A stretch of DNA of 64,000 nt, taken from contig JASBRS010000093.1 of the NCBI GenBank assembly GCA_030149325.1, forward strand, positions 1 to 64,000, given 5' to 3'. The stretch is from Deinococci bacterium. Lineage in GTDB: Bacteria; Deinococcota; Deinococci; Deinococcales; Trueperaceae. Position 1 is the first letter of the stretch, and every line of letters starts with the position of its first letter. The notes below the pieces were generated by a model. The model did no database searches and was not told the DNA's origin. It saw nothing but the letters and a program-made list of their open reading frames with translations. Shown one piece after another: positions 51,547 through 60,494 of this stretch. A program made the translations under genes and the position numbers.

Positions 51547-52587
51547 TCAGGTGCTTGCGGGGCGGTTCAGTGCCTCGGACAGGCTATCGCCGCCGCGCTC
51601 CGTGACGATGAGGACCTCGTCCACGCGGGCGCCGCCGACTCCCGGCAGGTAGACGCCCGGACCGACCGTCATGACCATCCCGGGTGCCAAGACCTCGCTG
51701 CTGTCGGCCGCAAGAGTCCGGGCCTCGCGCGACCGCAGCCCCGTTCCGTGGCCGACTGGCTCGAGGATCGCATCTGCAAGGTCGTGGCGCTCGAGGACGT
51801 CGCGGGCGGCCCCATAGACCTCGCGGGCGTACACGCCCTGGCCGACCGCCGCAACGGCAGCCGCTTGGGCCGCCGTGGCCAGGTCGAGCAGGTGCCGGAG
51901 AGTCAACGTGCCCATAACCACCGAACGCGTCAGATGCGTGTGGTATCCCTGGACAACCGCTCCGAAGCCGAGTGTCACGAGCTCTCCTTGCTGGAGAGGT
52001 CTGGCGGAGGGCGCAATGCGCGGTGCGGCACTACGGATCCCGCTGGAGACGGTGACATCGCCAGCGCTAATGGCCCCGGCGAGACGGATCCAACGTTCGA
52101 GGTCCTGTGACACGCGCACCTCGGTGGTACCTGCTCGCGTGATGGTCTGAACATGTGCGAAGGCCCGGTCGGTGATCCGTGCCGCTTCTCGGAGCAGCGC
52201 GACTTCTTCGTCCGATTTGACGAGCCGCATGCCTTCGACGTTGCCCTCAGTGGCGATCGGCTCGGCCTTGAGTTTGCCGTTCAGCGCCCGCAGGGCGCTC
52301 ACTGTCACATGGTTGGCCTCGAACGCCATGCGAGCGTTTCCCACGAGCTCGGACAACCGTTTGTCGCGGTCGGCGGTGATGTCGACTTCAAGGGATGTCT
52401 CGTTCCTCGCTTGTAGCTCGTGACCAGCGTCGCTGAGGAACACAGTCCTGTCGCTCGTGATCACCACGACGGCACCCTGGGGGCCTGTGAACCCCGACAG
52501 GCAGCGCACGTTCTCAGGCTGGCTGACCAGCATGGAGTCAGCCCCGATGGAGGCGAGCACGTTGCGGAGCCGGTCCAGCGTCTTCAT
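51547..52587 (-). CDS. catalytically degenerate M24 (Xaa-Pro peptidase-like) protein
   Basis: Paralogue of the M24 gene at 49.6 kb, full length (346 aa) and in frame, but nearly all metal ligands are changed. TIDFGA is TLGFGA (D to G), HADMTR is HTHLTR (D to H), TIEPGVY is TVGPGVY (E to G) and VRIED is ARVDE (E to D). Only the histidine of GHGTGL remains, and the following IHE is SRE. The open frame has been kept, so it is probably a pseudoenzyme with a binding or regulatory role and not simple decay. Base usage looks less GC-rich than its paralogue, which may mean a separate origin. Confidence 0.85.
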   Translation of the reverse strand: MKTLDRLRNVLASIGADSMLVSQPENVRCLSGFTGPQGAVVVITSDRTVFLSDAGHELQARNETSLEVDITADRDKRLSELVGNARMAFEANHVTVSALRALNGKLKAEPIATEGNVEGMRLVKSDEEVALLREAARITDRAFAHVQTITRAGTTEVRVSQDLERWIRLAGAISAGDVTVSSGIRSAAPRIAPSARPLQQGELVTLGFGAVVQGYHTHLTRSVVMGTLTLRHLLDLATAAQAAAVAAVGQGVYAREVYGAARDVLERHDLADAILEPVGHGTGLRSREARTLAADSSEVLAPGMVMTVGPGVYLPGVGGARVDEVLIVTERGGDSLSEALNRPAST

Positions 52588-52754
52588 CGTGCGAACTTCG
52601 TGGTCACCGCCAACCTCGATCGCGTGTCCAGGTTGGCGTCGGGGGTCACGTCACACGCCCCCAACTGGTTGACGTCGGTCGCCCCGTTGATGCGGTGATC
52701 CGGCGGCCCGCCGTGTCCGTACCACTTCGGTAGGCGACTGCCTGGCCGAATCAC
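52584..52754 (-). CDS. possible 56-codon ORF or gene remnant
   Basis: Short frame in an otherwise empty 218-base gap. It starts at GTG and ends in a 4-nt overlap (ATGA) with the degenerate M24 gene. The translation is not low complexity (WYGHGGPPDHRINGATDVNQ, later CDVTPDANLD) and reads like the C-terminus of a larger secreted protein. No family is recognised. No good ribosome binding site. It may be a coupled small gene or the tail of a gene lost by deletion. Confidence 0.3.
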   Translation of the reverse strand: MIRPGSRLPKWYGHGGPPDHRINGATDVNQLGACDVTPDANLDTRSRLAVTTKFAR

Positions 52755-52805
52755 TACGCCGCAGTTCCTTGACGCCGATCGGCCCTCTCGATCACCCCTC
52801 GTTCG

Positions 52806-53786
52806 CTAGATCCCGTACCTCTCGGGTCGCCACCGATCGCGGTACCAGTTGAACGTCTGCTCGACGCCCTTGGCCAGGGGCACGCGCGCCTCGAAGCCTG
52901 TGAGTTCACGTAGCCGGCGAACGTCCGGGCACCGCCGCTCAACCGATCCGGATGGTGCCTGCGCAGTCTCGATTGTAGGTCGATGGTCCGCGAGCCCAAG
53001 GATCAGGTCGACAAGATCGGCGATGCGGGTCTCGTCGGCGTCGTTGCCGATGTGCACGACTTCGCCTGATGCGGTCGCCGACTCCATGAGCAGGCGCATG
53101 GCGTATACGGCGTCCGAAACGTAGCAAAACGCGCGAGTCTGGTCGCTGCCGTACACGGTGAACGGATCCTCCCGGTCGAGCGCCCTGAGCGACAACTCCG
53201 GAACCACGTGCGAGGCCCCCATCCGGGGCCCGTAGACGTTGTGGAAGCGACCGATCACCGCCTCCAAGCCCCTTGCACGCGCGCCGTGGACGACGGCCGC
53301 CTCTCCGAGCAGCTTGCTTGCGGCATAGGCGAAGCGCGGCTCGGCGATGTCCGGGATGGTAAGGGGCACCCGCTCGGGGGTCGGGATCGACACCCCACCG
53401 ACCGTCACGCCTCCGGCATAGACCTCACTGGTGGACGCGAAGAACAGGCGCGACTTCGGTGGGAGCCACTCCAGAACGTTGAGCGTCGTCAGTGTGTTGA
53501 CGCGCACCACCCGGTAGGGGTCGCGCTCCACGTTCCGAACGCCCACGACGGCAGCAAGGTGATAGACGCGATCGGCGGTCACGGGAAGCCGCCCAAAGGT
53601 GTCGCAACGTGTCAGGTCGCCCTGCACCAGTTGTGCACCTGCTGTGACAACGTCCTCCAGTTCGGGGTCGACCCGCGCCCGTGAGAGATCGTCGACCAGT
53701 GTCACGCGCCAACCGTCTTCGAGCAGGTCGCGCGCCAGATGGAGGCCGATGAAGCCCGCTCCACCGAGGATGAGAGCCTCAGGCAT
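52806..53786 (-). CDS. NAD-dependent epimerase/dehydratase (extended SDR)
   Basis: Nucleotide-sugar modifying enzyme (326 aa). Rossmann loop GGAGFIGLHLARDL (residues 8-21), HLAAVVGVRNVERDP (around 76), a catalytic serine region FFASTSEVYAGG, the YAASK pair (around 153), and the sugar-site NVYGPRMGASHVV (around 187). The order of motifs is that of UDP-glucose 4-epimerase or UDP-glucuronate decarboxylase types; the exact reaction is not clear. Its ATG overlaps the stop of the UDP-sugar dehydrogenase gene by 8 nt, and oxidation followed by epimerisation or decarboxylation would be a sensible pair. Confidence 0.85.
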   Translation of the reverse strand: MPEALILGGAGFIGLHLARDLLEDGWRVTLVDDLSRARVDPELEDVVTAGAQLVQGDLTRCDTFGRLPVTADRVYHLAAVVGVRNVERDPYRVVRVNTLTTLNVLEWLPPKSRLFFASTSEVYAGGVTVGGVSIPTPERVPLTIPDIAEPRFAYAASKLLGEAAVVHGARARGLEAVIGRFHNVYGPRMGASHVVPELSLRALDREDPFTVYGSDQTRAFCYVSDAVYAMRLLMESATASGEVVHIGNDADETRIADLVDLILGLADHRPTIETAQAPSGSVERRCPDVRRLRELTGFEARVPLAKGVEQTFNWYRDRWRPERYGI

Positions 53787-55128
53787 AGCCGATTCCGGCG
53801 TACCGCACCCCGGCCGCGTGGACCGCGCTTTCGTCGAGGATGCGCCAGGAATCGAACAGCACGGCTGGACGGTTCATGCGAGGCAGAAGCTCTTTGAGCA
53901 CCATGTCCTGGTAGCTGGGGTGGTTGGTGATGACCAGGACGGCATCGGCCCCTTCGAACGCCCCGGCGACGTCAACGGGCTCGGCTCCGAGCGAGCGGAT
54001 CGTGGCCTGTGGCACCAGCGCGTCGTGGCCGCGCAGCCGTACGTTGGCGGCACGGAACTGCTCCAGCATGTCCAGGATCGGCGTCCCCCGCATGTCGTCG
54101 GTCGGTGGCCACCCCTTGTAGGCCCAGCCCAGTACCGAGACGGCTGCGCCCGCCGTGTCTCCACGTTCGGCCCGGATGAGCTCGAGGAGACGCGTGGCCA
54201 CGTGCCCCGAGAGCGCCTCGTTGAGTGACCGCGCACGGGGGACCAAGTACGGTTCGTACCCCGAGCTGCGCGCCGCGCTCAGCAGGATGTAGGGATCCTT
54301 GGTGAGGCATCCACCGCCGACGTAGCCAGGCATGGCGAGATCCGGCCTGGGGTAGTCCACGTTGGTCGCACGGATCACCTCGAGAGGATCTAGCCCCCAG
54401 CGTTCGGCGAGCAGCGCCACCTCATTGCCGTAGGCGTAGATCATGTCCGTGTGGCAGTTGTTGGCGAGCTTCACCAGCTCGGCGGCCTCGAGCGAGCTCA
54501 CGGGCACGATAGAGTGCGCGAGCCGGCCGAGCAGCGCGCACGCCGCCGTCTCGCTGGCAGTGTCCAGACCGCCCACCACCTGGGGCAACGACTCCAGTTC
54601 CTCGAGGGCCCGTCCCTGGATGGTCCGCTCGGGCGCCATCGCCAGCTGCGCGCGATCCCACAACTTCAGCAACTCGGGGAGTACCACATTGCGGCTCGCC
54701 CCGACGGGAACTGTGCTGCGCACGATGACGAGGGTGTCGGGTGAGCACGACTCAGCGATGTGCCTGGCGCCGGCTCGAAGGTTCTCCAGGTAGGGCTCGT
54801 GATCTTTTCCGGTGACCGGTGTGGAGACGCACAAGATGGCGGCGTCCACGCCCTCATCGGGGAGCCGGTCGGCGATCACGATGCGTGCACCGAGACGGGA
54901 CGCGAAGATGTCTTCGACGCCCGGCTCGAAGATGTGCGGTCGCCCCTTTCGGAGTGCCTCGAGGACGGTCGGCGAGCTGTCGACGCCGTAGACCATGAAG
55001 TCGCGCTTGGCGAGGGCGGCCGCGAGCGTCAGGCCCACGTAGCCCATCCCGATGATGCCGACACGATCGAACGAGCGGGGTGGTCCATCGCGATCATTGA
55101 GGATTCGTGAGAGGTCGTCAGTCCGCAT
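53779..55128 (-). CDS. UDP-sugar 6-dehydrogenase (UDP-GlcA/ManNAcA dehydrogenase family)
   Basis: Oxidises a UDP-sugar at C6 in two NAD-dependent steps to a uronic acid (449 aa). NAD loop VGIIGMGYVGLTLAAALA (around residues 23-40), VSTPV (around 103), STVPVGASRNVV (around 140), the middle-domain LVKLANNCHTDMIYAYGNE (around 218) and the catalytic cysteine in VGGGCLTKDP (around 270) are present. The pattern resembles WecC-like UDP-acetamidosugar dehydrogenases as much as UDP-glucose dehydrogenase. ATG giving MRTDDLSR was preferred for a GAAGG about 9 nt upstream; an ATG 8 codons earlier is possible. Confidence 0.88.
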   Translation of the reverse strand: MRTDDLSRILNDRDGPPRSFDRVGIIGMGYVGLTLAAALAKRDFMVYGVDSSPTVLEALRKGRPHIFEPGVEDIFASRLGARIVIADRLPDEGVDAAILCVSTPVTGKDHEPYLENLRAGARHIAESCSPDTLVIVRSTVPVGASRNVVLPELLKLWDRAQLAMAPERTIQGRALEELESLPQVVGGLDTASETAACALLGRLAHSIVPVSSLEAAELVKLANNCHTDMIYAYGNEVALLAERWGLDPLEVIRATNVDYPRPDLAMPGYVGGGCLTKDPYILLSAARSSGYEPYLVPRARSLNEALSGHVATRLLELIRAERGDTAGAAVSVLGWAYKGWPPTDDMRGTPILDMLEQFRAANVRLRGHDALVPQATIRSLGAEPVDVAGAFEGADAVLVITNHPSYQDMVLKELLPRMNRPAVLFDSWRILDESAVHAAGVRYAGIGYA

Positions 55129-55298
55129 ACTGGTGTGCCTTCCGGGAAGCATCGAGACGTTGGTGCCGGGGTCGGACGGTGCGCAGCTCAGCTGCCCTGA
55201 TGAGGTGCTTTGGTGCCGGCGTCGGTCCAGGCTCCCGGTGCCGCCACGGTTCTCGTTCGATGAAGGTGTGTCTCATGAGGCTCGCGGGCCTTGCGCCG

Positions 55299-55304
55299 TA
55301 GGCT
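55299..55304 (+). promoter_or_regulatory. -10 element of the GH114-like gene
   Basis: TAGGCT, 5 nt before the ATG, inside the 181-base divergent gap. Confidence 0.45.
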
Positions 55305-55309
55305 GCGAC

Positions 55310-56245
55310 ATGCGCACCGCTATCCTCCTCCTCTGCGTGATGCTGGAGGGGTGCACGGTTGCGCAGCCAGACGTTGGGGGGCGTCCGGGAACGTCGCCCG
55401 ATCCGTCCTTCGGGAGCTGGGTGTACCAGCTCCAGGGGTACCCGCAGGGAGGGCTGGCCGCGATCGCCACCAGTGGCGCCGACCTTGCCGTCATCGACTT
55501 GGCGCGCGACGCCGCCAGCGACTACTTCACCCGAGCCGAGATCGATCGCCTGCACCAGCAGGGAATGTTCGTCCTCGCCTACTTCGAGATCGGCTCGATC
55601 GAGGACTTCCGTCCCGAGTATGCAGTCGTCGAGCAGCAGGCGCCCGACCTGCTGCTGAACCCTTGGATGGAGTGGCCGGCGGAGACGTTCGTGCGCTACT
55701 GGGACTCGCGCTGGTGGGATCTCGTCATCAAGGGCCGCATCGACCAGGCGGTCGCTGCCGGGTTCGACGGTGTCTACCTCGATACGCCCCTCGCGTACGA
55801 GGCGATCGATCTCGCACTCGTGCCGGGCGAGACGCGCGCTACGCTCGCCGCTCGAATGGTCGACTTGATCGCCCAGATAAGTGCCTACGGAAAGGGAGGC
55901 GTCCGAGGCTTCCTGATCGTCCCGCAGAACTCGCCGGAGCTGGGATATGCGCGGTTCGACGACCCGAGTAGCGGCACCAACTCCTCGTACCTCTCCGCCG
56001 TCGACGGCATCGGCATGGAGGAGCTCTACTACCTGGCCACCGATACTCCGTGCGACCGGTCGTGGTGCTCGGAGAACCTGGCGGCAACCCGCATGCTCGA
56101 GGCATCCGGCAAGTTCGTGCTGTCCGTCGACTACGCTGTGCAGCCGGCACACGTCCAGGATGCCTGCGCGCGCGCGCGGGCTGAGCACTTCGCGGAGTAC
56201 GTGACCACCGTGGCGCTGGACAGGCTGGCGCCGCTCTGCCCCTAG
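55310..56245 (+). CDS. secreted GH114-like (endo-alpha-1,4-galactosaminidase-type) hydrolase
   Basis: Protein of 311 aa with a lipoprotein-like signal (MRTAILLLCVMLEGC; the box before C19 is imperfect). The body is a TIM barrel of the GH114/DUF297 group, whose relatives include the hydrolase half of PelA and fungal Ega3, cutting galactosamine-rich polymers. Landmarks: SWVYQLQGY, LAVIDLARDA, LAYFEIGSIEDFRPEY (around residues 88-103), the probable catalytic aspartate in GFDGVYLDTP (around 155) and glutamate in GIGMEELYYL (around 235). The gene is opposite to its neighbours but in the middle of the exopolysaccharide locus, fitting a role in trimming or releasing the polymer. Confidence 0.78.
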   Translation: MRTAILLLCVMLEGCTVAQPDVGGRPGTSPDPSFGSWVYQLQGYPQGGLAAIATSGADLAVIDLARDAASDYFTRAEIDRLHQQGMFVLAYFEIGSIEDFRPEYAVVEQQAPDLLLNPWMEWPAETFVRYWDSRWWDLVIKGRIDQAVAAGFDGVYLDTPLAYEAIDLALVPGETRATLAARMVDLIAQISAYGKGGVRGFLIVPQNSPELGYARFDDPSSGTNSSYLSAVDGIGMEELYYLATDTPCDRSWCSENLAATRMLEASGKFVLSVDYAVQPAHVQDACARARAEHFAEYVTTVALDRLAPLCP

Positions 56246-56316
56246 ACACACCCGGAGCACCGTTGGCCCAGTCTTCTGCTTCTGGCGCCAATCCGTGGTC
56301 CACGCTCGGACCCATT

Positions 56317-57225
56317 TCATGCTGCGAAGCTCTCCCATTGGGCTACGAGCGAGTCACGTAGATCGTAGGCGGGGCGCCACCTCAGCGCCCGCTGGGCGAG
56401 GGCGGTGTCAGCGGCGATCCAGGGCACGTCCTTCGATCGGTCGGAGCCTGCCTCGCCTTCGACCACGGCGCCGCCAAACCCGCTGACCTCGCCCAGCGCT
56501 GCGACCAGCGCCCGGACCTGGACCGCGTGTCCGCTGCCGATGTTGATCAGGTCTGGAGGCGGGTCTGCTTCCAGGGCGGCCGTCTTCACCGCGGACGCGA
56601 CGTCCCGGACGTCGACGTAGTCACGATACGCGCCCAGTGGCCCGAGATGGATCTCGTTCCTGTGCGCAAGGAGCGCCTCCCGCATCCTCTCGGCCGCACG
56701 TCCGGGTAGCGTCGAAATCGGTAGCAGGGGACCCACGGGATTGAACACCCGCAGGACCACGGTCTCGGCGCGTCCGTCTCTGCGCGCGGCCAGGGCGAGC
56801 TGCGAACCCGCCAGCTTGGAGATGCCGTATGCGCTGACCGGATGTGCGGCGGCCGTTTCGGGGAGGGGCACGCGTTCGGTCGGCACGCCGTACTCCGCCG
56901 CCGACCCGATGTGTACCAGTCGGGCCGACTCGTGACGCGCCGCCAACGCGTCGATCAGGCGTGCGACCACCAACACGTTCGACCTCACCAGGTGGGCGAA
57001 CGAGCCTCCCATCGCTCCGACGCAGTTGACGATGGCGTCGGGTTGGGTGTCTGCGAGCAGGCGGTCAAGCGCCTCCGGAGCGGCGGTCGCGATGTCGATC
57101 GGGCGCCAGTCATCGTCGGTCCTGGGCGATCTTCCGACACGGAAGACTTCGTGGTCGTGCGCCAGGACGCGCGTCACGTGGGAACCGAAGAAGCCGGCAG
57201 CACCGAGGACGAGGATCCGAGCCAT
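56317..57225 (-). CDS. NAD-dependent epimerase/dehydratase (extended SDR)
   Basis: Sugar-nucleotide SDR (302 aa): nucleotide loop LVLGAAGFFGSHVTRVLA (residues 5-22), IVNCVGAMGGS (around 67), VHIGSAAEYGVPTERVPLPE (around 105), catalytic YGISK (around 131) and FNPVGPLLP (around 160). It resembles GDP-6-deoxy-lyxo-4-hexulose reductase/RmlD-type enzymes more than 4-epimerases, but the substrate is uncertain. It starts one base after the stop of the nucleotidyltransferase gene (TAAGATG) and is the last gene of the minus-strand polysaccharide operon. Confidence 0.85.
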   Translation of the reverse strand: MARILVLGAAGFFGSHVTRVLAHDHEVFRVGRSPRTDDDWRPIDIATAAPEALDRLLADTQPDAIVNCVGAMGGSFAHLVRSNVLVVARLIDALAARHESARLVHIGSAAEYGVPTERVPLPETAAAHPVSAYGISKLAGSQLALAARRDGRAETVVLRVFNPVGPLLPISTLPGRAAERMREALLAHRNEIHLGPLGAYRDYVDVRDVASAVKTAALEADPPPDLINIGSGHAVQVRALVAALGEVSGFGGAVVEGEAGSDRSKDVPWIAADTALAQRALRWRPAYDLRDSLVAQWESFAA

Positions 57226-57226
57226 C

Positions 57227-57982
57227 TTAGTCGGCCGGCTGCGCCAACCGCGTGGCGGCGGAGGCCACCACGAAGCTGGGGAGAAGCGATGGCTTGAGCT
57301 CGTTGAAGCGGGCGTTGGCGTCGTCGTAGTCGTCAGGTCGCCCGATGTCGAGCCAATGGCCCTCGAAGGGGTAGCTGCCAGGGAGCGTGCCACGAGCGAG
57401 GAGATCGAGTACGAGCTCGTCGAAGCCGAACGAGCGGCCGGCGGGGTAGCGCTCCAGGGCTCGACGCGATACGGCGTAGACACCCATGCTGACCGAGTAA
57501 TCGACGTTGGGCTTCTCCTTGAAGCGGACGATCCGCCCTGCCTCCGTTTCAAGGACGCCGAAGTCGATGTGCACGCTGCGCCGAAAGGTGGCGACCGTGA
57601 GGGGATTGTCGTGGTCGATGTGGTGCTGCAGGAACGTAGCGTAGTCGAGGTCGGTGAGAACGTCACCGTTCATGATGATGAAGTCGTCGGGTAGTTGGTC
57701 GAGGAAGTTGAGGACGGGCCCGATGGTGCTGAGCGGCTGGCTCTCCTCTGCGTAGTCGATGCTCAGGTCCCACCGCGATCCGTCGCCAACGAACGACCGG
57801 ATGAGGTGGCCAAGGTGGCCGATGGCAAGGGTAACGCGATCGAAGCCCCGCGCGCGGAGCTGGTAGAGGATGATCTCGAGGATCGAATACTGATCGCCGA
57901 TCGGTACCAGAGGTTTGGGCAGGCAGGTCGTGTAGGGGCGGAGTCGAACGCCCTTGCCGCCGGCCAAGATGACTGCATGCAT
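57227..57982 (-). CDS. sugar-1-phosphate nucleotidyltransferase
   Basis: Makes an NDP-sugar from NTP and a sugar-1-phosphate (251 aa). It has the signature [20 protein letters not shown] (residues about 8-27), [13 protein letters not shown] with the metal aspartate (around 103), [19 protein letters not shown] (around 153) and [14 protein letters not shown] near the C-terminus. This is the GDP-mannose/glucose-1-phosphate type; the base and sugar cannot be fixed. The ATG has AGGAG 6 nt upstream. Lies between two SDR genes in the same operon, so its product probably feeds them. Confidence 0.88.
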   Translation of the reverse strand: MHAVILAGGKGVRLRPYTTCLPKPLVPIGDQYSILEIILYQLRARGFDRVTLAIGHLGHLIRSFVGDGSRWDLSIDYAEESQPLSTIGPVLNFLDQLPDDFIIMNGDVLTDLDYATFLQHHIDHDNPLTVATFRRSVHIDFGVLETEAGRIVRFKEKPNVDYSVSMGVYAVSRRALERYPAGRSFGFDELVLDLLARGTLPGSYPFEGHWLDIGRPDDYDDANARFNELKPSLLPSFVVASAATRLAQPAD

Positions 57983-58014
57983 CGTGTCTCCTTCCTCGCC
58001 CATTCGCTGATCGT

Positions 58015-59010
58015 CTAGACGTTGTAGACGCCGGTCTTGTAGCGGGCCAGATTGGTGGGGTGCTGGAACCAAGCTGCGGTGAGCTCGAGTCCGCGCTCGA
58101 GCGTGTGGCACGGCTCCCAGCCGGTTGCTTCGCGAAGTCTCCGGCCATCGCACACCAGCCGCATCACCTCGGCGTCGTCGGGTCTGAGCCGCTCATCCTC
58201 GACCCGCACGTCAACCTGCCGTCCCATCAACTGGGCGATGAGCGTCACAAGCCTGCCTATGGCGATCTCGCTCCCGGAACCTACGTTGAAGACGTTGCCG
58301 GCAAGTGCGGGATCGTCGGAGGTACCGACGTCGACGAAGGCGTTGACGATGTCGCGGACGTAGTTGAAGTCCCTCGTGGGCTCAAGCGCGCCGAGGTGAA
58401 TCACGGGGTGCCCGGCCGCCACCTGAGAGATGATCGTGGGGATGACGGCGCGGGCCGATTGCCGCGGACCGAAGGTGTTGAAGGGGCGCAGCACAACGAC
58501 CGGCAGGCCGTAACTCAAGGCGAAGCTCTCGGCGAGCTTCTCGGCGGCAATCTTGGAGGCCGCATAGGGAGACTGCGCCTGCAGGGGGTGTCCTTCCTGG
58601 ATCGGAGTCGTCCGAGCGGTACCGTAGACCTCGCTCGAGGAGACGTGCACCAGCATCTCGCTGCCGGTCATACGACAGGCTTCAAGGACGTTGAGTGTGC
58701 CACCGACGTTGGTATCGATGAACGAGCGCGGGGTCTCAAAGGAGTAGGGGACCGAGATCAGAGCTGCAAGGTGCACCACGCGCGGAGCGTCGTGCACGAG
58801 ATCCAGCACGCTACGGAGGTCGCGAACATCGCCGGCGTGGACGTGGACGTGGTCCATCACCTCGGGCGTCAGCGTGTCGAGCCAGCCCCACGAGTTGAAG
58901 GAGTTGTACTGCACCATGGCACTGACGGTGTTGCCGGACTCAACGAGTGCCTCCACCAGGTGCGACCCGATGAAGCCATCGGCCCCCGTTACGGCTACCT
59001 GCTTGCTCAC
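58015..59010 (-). CDS. LegB-like NAD-dependent 4,6-dehydratase/epimerase
   Basis: Extended SDR (331 aa): [20 protein letters not shown], followed by the segment [15 protein letters not shown] that is characteristic of LegB-type UDP-GlcNAc 4,6-dehydratases. [20 protein letters not shown] (around residue 85), [11 protein letters not shown], catalytic YAASK (around 150) and [20 protein letters not shown] (around 177) complete the family pattern. It would start synthesis of a deoxy-amino sugar. GTG start with AGGGAG upstream. Third to last gene of the polysaccharide operon; its product sugar is not known. Confidence 0.87.
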   Translation of the reverse strand: MSKQVAVTGADGFIGSHLVEALVESGNTVSAMVQYNSFNSWGWLDTLTPEVMDHVHVHAGDVRDLRSVLDLVHDAPRVVHLAALISVPYSFETPRSFIDTNVGGTLNVLEACRMTGSEMLVHVSSSEVYGTARTTPIQEGHPLQAQSPYAASKIAAEKLAESFALSYGLPVVVLRPFNTFGPRQSARAVIPTIISQVAAGHPVIHLGALEPTRDFNYVRDIVNAFVDVGTSDDPALAGNVFNVGSGSEIAIGRLVTLIAQLMGRQVDVRVEDERLRPDDAEVMRLVCDGRRLREATGWEPCHTLERGLELTAAWFQHPTNLARYKTGVYNV

Positions 59011-59050
59011 GTTCAACTCCCTTCGACCCGTGTCGGTCCCGGGCGCCGGC

Positions 59051-60478
59051 TCATCGGTACGTCTCGGCGCGAGCCAGTGTCTGGCCCAGCACGACGAGGA
59101 GGAGGGCGAGATAGAGCGCACAGGCAGTGAGGTAGCCGACGGCCATGCCGTGCGGCGGAAGCCCGCGTAGCGCGCCGCTGACGTCGGCCGCGTGGAGGCA
59201 CACCACGACACCGAGAGCGACCACCACAACAACGATCCTGGAATGCGCGATGACCTCGAACGAGATGAAGATGGCGATGCCGAGGAGGAGTTGCGCAACG
59301 ACGAGCACGACGACGTGCTCGGCACTCTGCAACGCGTAGATGATTCCGGGGAGCGCTGCAGCCGACGTGACGGCGATGATCGCGACGTACTGTGTCAGCG
59401 CGCGAGCGAAGGACCTCCAGATCCGGCCCGCGAACGCCCGCCGCGTGTGCGACGTGTTCAGCCAGCCGTGAGCTTCGTTTCGGAGGTTGCGCAACAGTGT
59501 CTCGATGACGCCCATCGTCAGCACCAGCGGTACGATGCTCGCGCCGAACGCGTTCGCCAGCTGCAGGTCGGTGCGGTACACGAGCTGAAGAGCATCGATG
59601 GTGAGCAGCACGGCCGTCAGCCCGCCGTAGATCGAGAAGGCAAGGGCTCCGAGGAGATCCGTGGAAGGCGTGCCGCCGGAGGCCGAGCCGCCCGGCAGCC
59701 GGCCCACCGCACGGACCGCCGCCAGGAGCGTCGCAACGACGGTCGCGGCCGTGAAGGCCGCTGCGACCGCTGCGCTGATGAGCACCCCGTGCGACAGGAG
59801 GTAGATCGTGTTCGCAGCCACCCCAGGCACGAGAGTGATCGCCAGCCGCCATTCAGCGCGTGCGAACAGTAGGATCGACGTGCTGAGTTGGAAGCACACC
59901 AGCATGGCAGCTGGTGCGACAGTGTGGATCGGGAGGTCGAGCGACCAGGCGGCGATGGCCAGGGTGCTGATGAGTGCGGCGATCAAGAGGCTGGTTCGGT
60001 ACATGAGGAAGCGGCCGGCCGATGTGCCGTCCGTCTGCGCGAGTCGCCTGTACGCCAGGTAGGACAGCCCGTTGCTGGCTGCCCACCCAATCGTCAGGCC
60101 AAGCGTCAGACTGAGCGCGACGGGCCATGGCTCTCCAAAGGCGAAGGCCACCGGGTAGAGCAAGCCGACCAGCAGGAACAGCGGTCCCCGTGCGAGTTCC
60201 CACAGCGTCCGTCCGTCCTCGCGTGGAACGTCGGAGACACTTGGCTTCAACCGGAGCGGGACACGGCGGTAGAGCGCGTCGGCCAGCACAAACACGTCGG
60301 CGAGTCCGTACCGTTCACGTGCGATGCGGTCGGTGATGCCGTCGGACTCCAACACGGCTGCGATCTGCCAAGCGTCGACGGCCGTCGTGCAGACGTGGTC
60401 GTGACGGCGCGACAGTACGTCGATGGGAGCCTTCGCTCGGCGTTCATCGCTCCGGACAGGGGGTGGTCCCAGGTTCAT
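59051..60478 (-). CDS. 12-helix membrane protein next to the PelF-like gene
   Basis: Polytopic membrane protein (475 aa) with a soluble N-terminal region of about 90 residues (LESDGITDRIARERYGLADV, VPLRLKPSVSDVPRED) and about 12 hydrophobic helices from FLLVGLLYPVAFAFG to LTACALYLALLLVVLG. I do not recognise a named family with certainty. Its size, helix count and place directly behind a PelF-like glycosyltransferase suggest the PelG role, a flippase-type partner needed for polymer export or synthesis. ATG at 60478 was taken; a GTG at 60505 would overlap the PelF-like gene and is possible. Confidence 0.75.
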   Translation of the reverse strand: MNLGPPPVRSDERRAKAPIDVLSRRHDHVCTTAVDAWQIAAVLESDGITDRIARERYGLADVFVLADALYRRVPLRLKPSVSDVPREDGRTLWELARGPLFLLVGLLYPVAFAFGEPWPVALSLTLGLTIGWAASNGLSYLAYRRLAQTDGTSAGRFLMYRTSLLIAALISTLAIAAWSLDLPIHTVAPAAMLVCFQLSTSILLFARAEWRLAITLVPGVAANTIYLLSHGVLISAAVAAAFTAATVVATLLAAVRAVGRLPGGSASGGTPSTDLLGALAFSIYGGLTAVLLTIDALQLVYRTDLQLANAFGASIVPLVLTMGVIETLLRNLRNEAHGWLNTSHTRRAFAGRIWRSFARALTQYVAIIAVTSAAALPGIIYALQSAEHVVVLVVAQLLLGIAIFISFEVIAHSRIVVVVVALGVVVCLHAADVSGALRGLPPHGMAVGYLTACALYLALLLVVLGQTLARAETYR

Positions 60479-60494
60479 GGCCGATCGTGTCCCA

